Assembly: GCF_013340285.1 (NCBI RefSeq)
Contig: NZ_BLVO01000013.1
Span: 355,574 to 419,573 of the forward strand
Direction of reading: 5' to 3'
Length of the DNA: 64,000 nt
Origin: Desulfovibrio subterraneus
GTDB taxonomy: Bacteria > Desulfobacterota > Desulfovibrionia > Desulfovibrionales > Desulfovibrionaceae
The notes beneath the pieces are model-generated. The model did no database searches, was not told where the DNA came from, and saw only the letters and a program-made list of their open reading frames with translations. Of the stretch, positions 10,158 through 17,439 are shown piece by piece (the stretch's first letter is position 1; each line of letters opens with the position of its first letter). A program made the translations under genes and the position numbers.

Positions 10158-10793
10158 ATGAAAGTATATCGTGACCATTATTTCAAGAAGGCCAAGCAGG
10201 AGAATTATCCTGCCCGGTCCATCTACAAGCTTAAAGAAATAGAGAAACGCTTCCGGATATTCAAGCCCGGAATGCACGTCCTTGACCTCGGTGCCGCTCC
10301 CGGATCGTGGTCGCTGGGTGCGGCGGAAATGGTGGGGCCGAGGGGGCGTGTGCTGGGGGCCGATATCCAGACCACTCCTACGGTGTTTCCCCCAAACGTC
10401 ACCTTTATGCAAGAGGATGTGTTCGAGCGTTCTCAGGCATTTGAAGATGCTCTGGCCGATCTTTCGCCCATCCATGTGGTGATGAGCGACATGGCTCCGA
10501 GCACCACGGGCCACCGTTTCACGGATCAGGCCCGGTCTGCGAATCTGTGCCGCGAAGCACTTGCCGTAGCCACCAAATGCCTGATACATGGCGGCAGCTT
10601 TATCGTGAAAATTTTCATGGGGCCGGACTTTCATGAATTCGCGAGCGAGCTGCGCACCCATTTTGTAACTGTGAAGACTTTTAAACCAAAGAGCTCCCGC
10701 GCTGAGAGCATCGAAACCTTTTATATAGGAATGGGTTTCAAGGGTGATCTCGAAACCGTGCCCGCGTCTGAAGAAGATGCCGGTTCCGAATAG
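10158..10793 (+). CDS. rlmE: 23S rRNA (uridine 2'-O) methyltransferase, FtsJ/RlmE type
   Basis: This 211-residue protein has the FtsJ fold. The SAM-binding motif [12 protein letters not shown] is near residue 42, the catalytic aspartate lies in [14 protein letters not shown], and a lysine lies in [11 protein letters not shown], giving the K-D-K-E set of the family together with Lys38 and the Glu in ESIETFYIG. RlmE methylates U2552 of 23S rRNA in the ribosomal A loop. The ATG is preceded by a modest ribosome-binding site (CAGGTG). It is about 100 bases upstream of yebC and may be co-transcribed with it. It diverges from the glycosyltransferase gene on the other strand. Confidence 0.93.
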   Translation: MKVYRDHYFKKAKQENYPARSIYKLKEIEKRFRIFKPGMHVLDLGAAPGSWSLGAAEMVGPRGRVLGADIQTTPTVFPPNVTFMQEDVFERSQAFEDALADLSPIHVVMSDMAPSTTGHRFTDQARSANLCREALAVATKCLIHGGSFIVKIFMGPDFHEFASELRTHFVTVKTFKPKSSRAESIETFYIGMGFKGDLETVPASEEDAGSE

Positions 10794-10900
10794 GCGGAAC
10801 CGTAACAGGCAGGCGAACCACGCGGGAAGCTGAACAAAAAACACGAGCAGCAAACGTGCTGCATCACGCCGGACCAAGGCGTGCGGTCCAAGGAGGAAAC

Positions 10901-11644
10901 ATGGCCGGACATAGTAAATGGGCAAACATCCAGCATCGTAAGGGGCGTCAGGACGCAAAACGCTCCAAGGCCTTCACCAAGGCTGCCAAGGAAATCATCA
11001 TTGCAGCGAAAGGTGGCGGCGACCCCGCTGGCAACGCCCGTCTCCGTGCCGCCATTGCAGCCGCCAAGGCTGTGAACCTTCCCAAGGACAGGATCGAAAA
11101 CGCCATCAAGAAGGGTACCGGCGAACTGGCCGGCGGCGACATCGCGGAAGTGATGTACGAAGGCTACGGTCCCGGCGGTGTTGCACTGCTGATCGAAGCT
11201 GCCACCGATAACAGAAACCGTACCGTGGCTGAAGTCCGTCATCTGCTCAACAAGGGCGGCGGTTCCATGGGCGAAGCCGGCTGTGTGGGCTGGATGTTCG
11301 ACCGCAAGGGCGTTGTCACCGTTGACAAGGACAAGATTTCTGAAGAGCAGATCATGGAACTGGGCCTTGAGGCCGGTGCCGAAGACGTAATCGATCAGGA
11401 CGCCACCTGGGAAGTGCGTGCAGCACTTGCCGATTTCGAAGCTGTCCGCTCCGCTTTTGAAGAAGCCGGAATCGAAATCGCTTCCGCCGAAATGGCGATG
11501 ATTCCCCAGAACACCATCGAAGTTGACGCACAGGTGGGGCAGAAGCTGCTCAACCTTGTGGACATGCTCGAAGACAACGACGACGTCCAGAACGTCTGGG
11601 CAAACTTCGATTTGTCCGACGAGGCGATGGCCGAGCTGGCTTAA
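10901..11644 (+). CDS. YebC/PmpR family protein
   Basis: This 247-residue protein starts with the invariant family N-terminus [18 protein letters not shown]. That fixes the start at the ATG preceded by AGGAGG, rather than at an upstream in-frame ATG. The later block [15 protein letters not shown] is also typical. Members are described either as transcriptional regulators or, more recently, as translation factors that relieve ribosome stalling. The gene lies directly upstream of ruvC, a very common arrangement in proteobacteria. A strong terminator separates it from ruvC, so ruvC probably also has its own promoter. Confidence 0.94.
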   Translation: MAGHSKWANIQHRKGRQDAKRSKAFTKAAKEIIIAAKGGGDPAGNARLRAAIAAAKAVNLPKDRIENAIKKGTGELAGGDIAEVMYEGYGPGGVALLIEAATDNRNRTVAEVRHLLNKGGGSMGEAGCVGWMFDRKGVVTVDKDKISEEQIMELGLEAGAEDVIDQDATWEVRAALADFEAVRSAFEEAGIEIASAEMAMIPQNTIEVDAQVGQKLLNLVDMLEDNDDVQNVWANFDLSDEAMAELA

Positions 11645-11653
11645 GACTACCAG

Positions 11654-11681
11654 AAACGCCCGTCCAAGACGGGCGTTTTTC
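11654..11681 (+). terminator. Rho-independent terminator between yebC and ruvC
   Basis: An 11-bp perfect stem (AAACGCCCGTC with GACGGGCGTTT) around a CAA loop is followed by T residues. It sits 10 bases after the yebC stop. Confidence 0.9.
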
Positions 11682-11718
11682 TTCCCCCTGCCATATGGCC
11701 GGACGGTAAGGCGGCACA

Positions 11719-12219
11719 ATGACCCAAGGTATTACGGTTCTCGGCATAGACCCCGGTTCCCGCGTGACGGGCTGGGGGGTGGTGCGCGAGATATCCGGCG
11801 TGGCATCGCTGGTGGACTGCGGCACGGTGCGGACTGCCGATGCGGATATAGCGAAACGGCTGGGCATCATCTTCCGCGGCGTAAGCGATGTTATCACCAC
11901 GCTTCGTCCAGACGTGGTGGCCGTGGAAAATGTGTTTACCGCAAAGAACGCCGCTTCCGCCCTCAAGCTCGGGCAGGCAAGGGGGGCTGCCATAGCCGCT
12001 TGTGCATTGCATGGGCTTGATGTGCACAGTTACGAACCTACCAAGGTCAAGCAGGCCATTGTGGGAACCGGCAGGGCGGACAAACAGCAGGTTGCCTTCA
12101 TGGTTGCCACCATTCTTGGCGTGAAAAAGCCCTCGTGGGCGGTGGATGCGAGCGATGCGCTGGGCGTTGCCCTGTGTCATCTGACACTGCGCCGCTATGA
12201 GAAGCTTGCAGCGCGCTGA
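11719..12219 (+). CDS. ruvC: Holliday junction endodeoxyribonuclease RuvC
   Basis: This 166-residue protein carries the RuvC active-site carboxylates in order: Asp near residue 9 in VLGIDPGSRVTGWG, Glu in VVAVENVFTAKNAASALKLGQARGA, and the Asp pair in VDASDALGVALCH. It resolves Holliday junctions in complex with RuvAB. The start ATG has an AAGG ribosome-binding site. It heads the ruvC-ruvA-ruvB group, with 116 bases before ruvA. The length is close to that of E. coli RuvC (173). Confidence 0.96.
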   Translation: MTQGITVLGIDPGSRVTGWGVVREISGVASLVDCGTVRTADADIAKRLGIIFRGVSDVITTLRPDVVAVENVFTAKNAASALKLGQARGAAIAACALHGLDVHSYEPTKVKQAIVGTGRADKQQVAFMVATILGVKKPSWAVDASDALGVALCHLTLRRYEKLAAR

Positions 12220-12335
12220 AAACGATTTTTCAGTGTTTCCCCGAATCCGTATTGCGGTCACGTTGCGGCATTTGAACTTCGTCCCCTTAACATTATAACG
12301 GGATTGGGGTACAACCCGCCAACGAGGTAACAGGC

Positions 12336-12941
12336 ATGATAGCGTATCTTGAAGGACGGCTTGCCGAAGCCGGAGAATCTTCCGTCATTCTGGTCACCCC
12401 CGGCGGAGTGGGGTATGAGGTGTACCTGCCGGTACATACGCTTTCGCGCCTGCCGGAACGCGGGGGCGAGATCGCCGTATTCACCTATACCGTGGTGCGC
12501 GAGGATGCGCTTGAGCTCTATGGCTTTCAGACATGGGACGAGCGGCAGACCTTTGCCGTGCTCATTTCCATATCCAAGGTGGGAGCCAAGACAGCCCTTG
12601 CCATTCTTTCCCAGTTCCGGCCGGACGATCTGCGGCAGGTGGTGGCGGAGGATGATGTGGAGGCGCTGACCCGCGTTTCCGGTATCGGCAAGAAAAGCGC
12701 CCAGCATATTTTTCTTGAGCTCAAATACAAGCTCAAGGTGGAGCGTGTGCCCGGCGGTGCCGTGCTGAATGGCTCTGCCCCCGGTTCGCTCTATCGCGAT
12801 GCCCTGACCGGCCTGTGCAACCTCGGGTACACGGAAGATGAAGCCGGAACAGTCCTGAAGAATGTTCTGAAGGATGAACCCGACCTCGATGTGGGCGGTG
12901 CTTTACGCGCCGCACTCAAAGCTCTTGCCAGGGGACGCTGA
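12336..12941 (+). CDS. ruvA: Holliday junction branch-migration protein RuvA
   Basis: This 201-residue protein begins [12 protein letters not shown], the usual RuvA OB-fold start. It contains the helix-hairpin-helix segments [12 protein letters not shown] and [17 protein letters not shown] that bind the junction. Its C-terminal domain III (about residues 145-201) contacts RuvB and ends close to the stop. The RuvA tetramer holds the junction and recruits the RuvB motors. The stop codon overlaps the ruvB start codon by one base (TGATG), so the two are translationally coupled. Confidence 0.96.
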   Translation: MIAYLEGRLAEAGESSVILVTPGGVGYEVYLPVHTLSRLPERGGEIAVFTYTVVREDALELYGFQTWDERQTFAVLISISKVGAKTALAILSQFRPDDLRQVVAEDDVEALTRVSGIGKKSAQHIFLELKYKLKVERVPGGAVLNGSAPGSLYRDALTGLCNLGYTEDEAGTVLKNVLKDEPDLDVGGALRAALKALARGR

Positions 12942-13924
12942 TGACGTTGCACGATACTGAATGCCATCTGAGCACTTGCCTTGATGAAACAGTAAGGCCC
13001 CCCTCGCTGGATGAATTCATCGGGCAGGAGGAGCTGCGCAGCAACCTGAGTGTGTATCTGCAGGCTGCTCGGGAGCGCCGTCAGGCCATGGACCATACGT
13101 TGTTTTACGGCAACCCCGGTCTGGGCAAGACGACCCTTTCGCAGATCATGGCCAGCGAGCTTGGGGTGAACCTTGTTTCCACGTCCGGCCCTGTGCTGGA
13201 ACGCAGCGGCGACCTTGCGGCTATTCTGACCAATCTGGGCCGCAACGACATTCTTTTTGTGGACGAGATCCATCGCATGCCCCCTGCAGTGGAGGAAGTG
13301 CTGTATCCCGCCATGGAGGACTTCAAGCTCGATCTGGTCATTGGGCAGGGGCCGGGAGCACGGACCGTGAAGATAGATCTTGAGCCGTTCACGCTGGTGG
13401 GAGCCACCACACGCATCGGCCTGCTTTCCTCACCGCTGCGCGACCGCTTCGGGGTCATTCTGCGGCTGGAGTTTTACACGCCCGAAGAGCTTGCCCGCAT
13501 TGTAGCCCGCACGGCAAGAATTTTGCGGCTGGAACTCACACGCGACGGTGCGCTGGAAATAGGCAGGCGCTCGCGCGGAACCCCGCGTATTGCCAACCGT
13601 CTGCTGCGCCGCGTGCGTGATTTTGCTACGGTGAAGGGGAACGGTGCCGTTGATTCCGATCAGGCGGCCGAAGCCCTTGGCCGTATGGAGGTGGACGAAA
13701 GCGGGCTGGACCAGATGGACCGCAAGCTCCTTACTGTGCTTATCGAGCATTTCGGCGGTGGCCCTGTGGGAGTGAAGACCCTTGCGGTTGCCTGTTCCGA
13801 AGAAGTGCGGACCATAGAAGATATTTACGAGCCGTATCTCATCCAGTGCGGCTTTCTCAAGCGCACATCGCGCGGTCGCGTTGCCACGGCACGCGCCTAT
13901 CGGCATTTGAATCTTTTGGCCTAA
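12941..13924 (+). CDS. ruvB: Holliday junction branch-migration ATPase RuvB
   Basis: This 327-residue AAA+ motor carries Walker A ([13 protein letters not shown], residues about 55-67), Walker B ([11 protein letters not shown]) and sensor 1/arginine-finger regions ([20 protein letters not shown]). It ends with a winged-helix DNA-binding domain ([13 protein letters not shown]). Its N-terminal [18 protein letters not shown] block is standard for RuvB. It drives branch migration with RuvA. The start codon overlaps the ruvA stop. thyX follows after only 27 bases. Confidence 0.97.
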   Translation: MTLHDTECHLSTCLDETVRPPSLDEFIGQEELRSNLSVYLQAARERRQAMDHTLFYGNPGLGKTTLSQIMASELGVNLVSTSGPVLERSGDLAAILTNLGRNDILFVDEIHRMPPAVEEVLYPAMEDFKLDLVIGQGPGARTVKIDLEPFTLVGATTRIGLLSSPLRDRFGVILRLEFYTPEELARIVARTARILRLELTRDGALEIGRRSRGTPRIANRLLRRVRDFATVKGNGAVDSDQAAEALGRMEVDESGLDQMDRKLLTVLIEHFGGGPVGVKTLAVACSEEVRTIEDIYEPYLIQCGFLKRTSRGRVATARAYRHLNLLA

Positions 13925-13951
13925 CCAGTTTTTTCCCCAAGGTGGTGTCCC

Positions 13952-14674
13952 ATGCCGCAGAAAGCGTGCCGGGTTGAATTACTTGCGTCCACACCGGACG
14001 CCACGTCCCTTATCTATGCAGCCTTCCGTCAGTGTTACCATGCAGGTTTCGTGGGCGATATGTGGCCCCGTCTGCTGGCGGGCGAAATCGCTGCCGACAA
14101 GCAGGCGGCCTTCATCACCAAGGTCATGGAATCAGGCCATGCCAGCCCCATTGAGCATGTGAGCTTTACCTTTGCCGTCGAGGGTGTTTCCCGCGCGCTT
14201 ACGCACCAGCTGGTGCGTCACCGCATTGCCTCATATTCGCAACAGAGCCAGCGTTATGTTGACGGCAGCGATTTTGACTATATCCTGCCGCCTGCCATTG
14301 CCCGCATTCCCGAGGCGAAGGAACGGTTCGAATCTTTCATTGCGGAAATCGGCAACGCCTACCGCGATCTGAAAAATATTCTCGAAGCCAACGGCAGGGG
14401 AGAAAAAGCCAAGGAAGACGCACGGTTTGTACTTCCTCAGGCAGCGGAATCCAAGATTGTGTTCACCATGAACTGCCGCAGCCTGATCAACTTTTTCGAG
14501 CACCGCTGCTGCACGCGGGCGCAATGGGAAATCCGGGGCATGGCAAATCAGATGCTAGACATCTGCCGCGAAGTGCTTCCGGTTGTTTTCAAAACCGCCG
14601 GTGCACGTTGTGAGCGTCTGGGCTACTGCCCTGAAGGTGAGAAGTTTACTTGTGGCAGGTACCCCTTGCCTTGA
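13952..14674 (+). CDS. thyX: Flavin-dependent thymidylate synthase ThyX
   Basis: This 240-residue enzyme makes dTMP from dUMP using reduced FAD and methylene-tetrahydrofolate. The ThyX signature is seen at RHRIASYSQQSQRYV (RHR followed by S and S-x-R-Y), and ESGHASPIEHVSFTF forms part of the FAD/substrate site. The C-terminal half contains NCRSLINFFEHRCCTRAQWEIR, also typical. ThyX replaces the folate-consuming ThyA in many anaerobes. The ATG is preceded by AAGGTGG. It follows ruvB closely and is probably read in the same transcript. Confidence 0.95.
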   Translation: MPQKACRVELLASTPDATSLIYAAFRQCYHAGFVGDMWPRLLAGEIAADKQAAFITKVMESGHASPIEHVSFTFAVEGVSRALTHQLVRHRIASYSQQSQRYVDGSDFDYILPPAIARIPEAKERFESFIAEIGNAYRDLKNILEANGRGEKAKEDARFVLPQAAESKIVFTMNCRSLINFFEHRCCTRAQWEIRGMANQMLDICREVLPVVFKTAGARCERLGYCPEGEKFTCGRYPLP

Positions 14675-14802
14675 GGGTGGTCACACTCGCCATTTCAGGT
14701 ACAATCCTGATTGAAACAGTAGGAAAATCTATCATTAAGCCTGATTGCGTTTGTAAAATTCCGTTGATTTCTTGCTGATTCGGAGTAAAACGAGATTGTG
14801 GC

Positions 14803-14845
14803 TGTGGAAAACTTTTTCTTCATGCTGTGGATTTTCTGTGGATAA
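14803..14845 (+). promoter_or_regulatory. Cluster of DnaA boxes upstream of the dnaA-type gene
   Basis: Three DnaA-box-like nonamers lie on the plus strand: TGTGGAAAA at 14803-14811, TGTGGATTT at 14826-14834 and TGTGGATAA at 14837-14845. The last is a perfect complement of the consensus TTATCCACA. Their starts are 23 and 11 bases apart, roughly two helical turns and one. They sit in the AT-rich 357-base gene-free stretch (14675-15031) before dnaA. The same stretch has an 8-bp inverted repeat, ATAAATAG/CTATTTAT, at 14888-14920. This fits DnaA autoregulation or a replication origin; the sequence alone does not decide between them. Confidence 0.6.
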
Positions 14846-15031
14846 CATGGGGAAATGCTGATTTCCGTAGGGTTCTGACCGATGCTTATAAATAGCAGGT
14901 TCTGATAAAATCCTATTTATCACAGTTGGTTATGTTTTGGGTCGCGGTGGGGAAATCGACATTGTTACGGTTTCGCATCGGCCTGTATTCGAATGTTGCA
15001 CTTCAAGCTGATAAAACGTAGATACTCATCC

Positions 15032-16462
15032 ATGTTTGAAATATGGGCGCATATCCAGCAGATTCTGCAAAAAAGACTCACTCCGGGCCTCTACAAGGTC
15101 TGGATTTCTCCTTTGTCAGCAGAGGTGAAAGGTCACACGGTCAGCCTTACGGCTCCTAACGAGTTCGTGGCCGCGTGGGTCCGTGACAGACTGCTTGGCG
15201 ATATTACTTCGGCTGCTGCCGAAATCATTGGGCCGCAGGCGACAGTCTCCGTTGTCGCCAGCAAGACTCCGCAAAAGGCTCCGGCCCGCCGCAGTTCCAT
15301 CACCGTATCCGACGCACAACCGTCCGGTCCGCTGTTTCCCTCTCAGCAGGGAACCGGTGTTGCCGTTGCGCCCGCCGCTTCCCATGAGCAGATTTCGCTG
15401 CCCATTTCGCAGCCGCTGGTCAGCAAGGCCATCGACTGGCGTTTCGATTTCGACAGCTTTGTGGTCGGTCCCTGTAACGATCTGGCCTTTGCCGCATCGC
15501 AGGGCATTACCCGTTCCTCGCTTTCGGCCGATACGCTGTTCCTCAGCTCCGGCCCCGGTCTCGGCAAGACGCACCTCATGCAGGCAGTGGGCAACGAACT
15601 CTGCCGCCAGAGCAACCGCAGCAAGCTGCATGTCGAGTACCTGACCGCAGAAGAATTTGCCACGCGCCTCATCGCTTCCCTCAAGAATCGTGATGTGGAC
15701 CGCTTCAAGGCCCGTTACCGCGACGTGGACCTGCTGCTGCTTGAAGACGTGCATTTCCTGCAGGGCAAGGAACGCATGCAGGATGAAGTGCTGGCCACCA
15801 TCAAGGCTCTGCAGTCCCGTGGTTCCCGTGTTGTGCTTTCCAGTTCGTTTGCACCCCGTGACCTGAAGGAGCTGGATAACCAGCTGGTTTCCCGCTTCTG
15901 CTCCGGTTTCATCGCTGCAATCGACAAGCCCGATTACGCCACCCGCCGCGATATTCTGTGCCGCAAGGCAAAGCAGTATCAGGTGTTTCTGCCGGACAAT
16001 GTTACCGACATGCTCGCCGAGAACATTCGTTCCGATGTCCGCCAGATCGAAAGCTGCCTGCATAACCTGATTCTCAAGGCCCGCATCCTGAATCAGCAGA
16101 TTTCCATGAACATCGCGTGGGATGTTGTCAGCCAGTATGCTTCGCACGAAATCATCATGGACATGGACAGCATTATCCGCTGTGTCTGCAACGGTTTCGA
16201 TCTTTCTCCCACACAGCTCAATTCCCGTAGTCGCAGACGTGAGTTGGTAGTTGCACGCAATACGGTATTTTATCTGGCGAGAAAGCACACCGACATGTCC
16301 CTCAAGGATATCGGCGTGCATTTCAATCGCACCCATTCCACGGTTCTCAAGGGTATTACCAGCCTTGAGCGTGAAATGAGCAAGGAAACCCCCATCGGCC
16401 GTCAGGTGACCAACACCGTGGCCATGATTGAACGTAACGGACGAATTACCAGCCTGCGATAG
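15032..16462 (+). CDS. DnaA-type replication initiator, divergent
   Basis: This 476-residue protein follows the DnaA plan. Domain I (about 1-75) begins [19 protein letters not shown], and a low-complexity linker runs to about 125. The AAA+ domain III has Walker [18 protein letters not shown] and Walker [20 protein letters not shown], and domain IV is the DNA-binding helix-turn-helix. The domain IV signature reads [11 protein letters not shown], whereas canonical DnaA has GGRDH(T/S)TV, so the usual Arg-Asp-His is changed. The ATG at 15032 matches the family start; an upstream in-frame start would only add 13 residues. The usual neighbours dnaN, recF and gyrB are absent, so this may be a second DnaA paralogue. 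Confidence 0.85.
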   Translation: MFEIWAHIQQILQKRLTPGLYKVWISPLSAEVKGHTVSLTAPNEFVAAWVRDRLLGDITSAAAEIIGPQATVSVVASKTPQKAPARRSSITVSDAQPSGPLFPSQQGTGVAVAPAASHEQISLPISQPLVSKAIDWRFDFDSFVVGPCNDLAFAASQGITRSSLSADTLFLSSGPGLGKTHLMQAVGNELCRQSNRSKLHVEYLTAEEFATRLIASLKNRDVDRFKARYRDVDLLLLEDVHFLQGKERMQDEVLATIKALQSRGSRVVLSSSFAPRDLKELDNQLVSRFCSGFIAAIDKPDYATRRDILCRKAKQYQVFLPDNVTDMLAENIRSDVRQIESCLHNLILKARILNQQISMNIAWDVVSQYASHEIIMDMDSIIRCVCNGFDLSPTQLNSRSRRRELVVARNTVFYLARKHTDMSLKDIGVHFNRTHSTVLKGITSLEREMSKETPIGRQVTNTVAMIERNGRITSLR

Positions 16463-16496
16463 CACGGCTGCGTTTTTCCGTATATTTCTGACTCAG

Positions 16497-16530
16497 AACG
16501 GCACGAATCGCATCCCGATTCGTGCCGTTT
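16497..16530 (+). terminator. Rho-independent terminator after dnaA
   Basis: A 14-bp stem (AACGGCACGAATCG with CGATTCGTGCCGTT) with a 5-base loop (CATCC) is followed by TTTCCGTTT. Confidence 0.85.
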
Positions 16531-16665
16531 TCCGTTTCTGTACTTTTCAAGCGGAGCGGAAATGGATACAGAGATTGATGCCCGCCGGAAAGAGGCGGGT
16601 GGATCATAAAAGAGTGTGCTCATTCTGAAAAAGAGCGTGTCGCACTCATGCTTCAAGGAGTGATT

Positions 16666-17223
16666 ATGGAGACGGGACAGGCGTATGTGGAAATAGCGCC
16701 CAGACTGCTGGGCCTGCGAGAGGCCGTTGGGCTGTCGGTGGACGAGCTTGCCGCCAAGATCGGTGTGCGGCCCGAAACGGTGAACTTGTATGAAGAAGGC
16801 GAGACCGAGATTCCCGTCAGCTATCTTAAGGATGTGGCCAATGCCTGCGGCGTGGATATCACCTCGCTCATTTCCGGCCACGAGGCGCACCTGCACGATT
16901 ACACTCTGGTGCGCAAGGGGCAGGGACTCAGTGTGGCCCGCCGTGCGGACTACGATTATCTGCATCTGGCATCGCGTTTTACCAACAAACGGATGGAGCC
17001 CTTCCTTGTGACAGTGCCCCCCAAGGACGAGAATGAGCTCGTGTGGAACGAGCACGGCGGGCAGGAGTTCATCTATATTCTCAAGGGACGGCTTGAAATC
17101 TGGCTCGACCAGCGCCGGCATGAGCTCGAACCCGGCGATTCCATCTATTTCGACTCCAAAATTCCGCACGCTCTTCGCGGTCTTGATGAAGCAGAGGCCG
17201 TATTCCTGGACGTGATTAGCTAG
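16666..17223 (+). CDS. XRE-cupin transcriptional regulator
   Basis: This 185-residue protein has an N-terminal helix-turn-helix of the Cro/XRE type (about residues 8-65, containing LGLREAVGLSVDELAAKIGV) and a C-terminal cupin barrel (about 105-180). The cupin motif spans NEHGGQEFIYILKGRLEIWL and PGDSIYFDSKIPHALRG; its histidines could bind a metal. Such regulators usually control an adjacent metabolic gene in response to a small molecule. The start chosen has AAGGAG five bases upstream; an in-frame ATG six codons earlier lacks one. The downstream acyl-CoA ligase is the likely target. Imperfect hairpins upstream (16575-16645) could hold its own operator. Confidence 0.9.
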   Translation: METGQAYVEIAPRLLGLREAVGLSVDELAAKIGVRPETVNLYEEGETEIPVSYLKDVANACGVDITSLISGHEAHLHDYTLVRKGQGLSVARRADYDYLHLASRFTNKRMEPFLVTVPPKDENELVWNEHGGQEFIYILKGRLEIWLDQRRHELEPGDSIYFDSKIPHALRGLDEAEAVFLDVIS

Positions 17224-17301
17224 TTTCCATCCGGTGCGCGGATACGCCGCGTGAGCACACTTTCCGGTGTGCGGCATCGTTGGATGCCTCCGGATGGAAA
17301 C
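17223..17301. other. Four-way-junction (cloverleaf-like) inverted-repeat structure
   Basis: A perfect 12-bp stem pairs GTTTCCATCCGG (17223-17234) with CCGGATGGAAAC (17290-17301). The enclosed 55 bases hold three further perfect hairpins: CGCGG/CCGCG (17237-17251), GCACAC/GTGTGC (17255-17272) and GGCATC/GATGCC (17273-17288). The outer stem starts on the last base of the XRE-cupin stop codon. Loop sizes and the absence of a GTTCRA loop exclude a tRNA. It could be an mRNA leader, a 3' stabiliser or a REP-like element. Confidence 0.7.
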
Positions 17302-17302
17302 A

Positions 17303-17406
17303 GGCCCTCATGGGCCCGGCCGCCAGCCGTTAACCGGTCAGACAGCAACTGACCCCTGCGGTGTGGCGTTCCTGCACAGAGGTTACTTTGTGCGCTTTGC
17401 GCGCAC
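17303..17406. other. Further hairpins in the leader of the acyl-CoA ligase
   Basis: Three more simple hairpins follow the four-way structure: GGCCC/GGGCC (17303-17316), GGTCAG/CTGACC (17336-17354) and GTGCGC/GCGCAC (17390-17406). None is followed by a T tract. Together with the upstream element, most of this intergenic region can fold. Confidence 0.5.
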
Positions 17407-17439
17407 TCCGTATTGACCCGTTTTGAAGGACGCAGAGCC

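Noticed and set aside
14917-14925. TTATCACAG considered as a further DnaA box.
   Set aside because: It lacks one C of the TTATCCACA core and is poorly matched, so it was left out of the cluster.
15116-16465. Long minus-strand open frame of about 449 codons inside dnaA.
   Set aside because: It is the opposite strand of a recognised gene, with no family motif or ribosome-binding site; such frames are common in GC-rich coding DNA.
17223-17301. The cloverleaf shape suggested a tRNA gene.
   Set aside because: The outer stem is 12 bp rather than 7, the loops are 4-6 bases, and there is no GTTCRA loop or CCA-proximal pattern.
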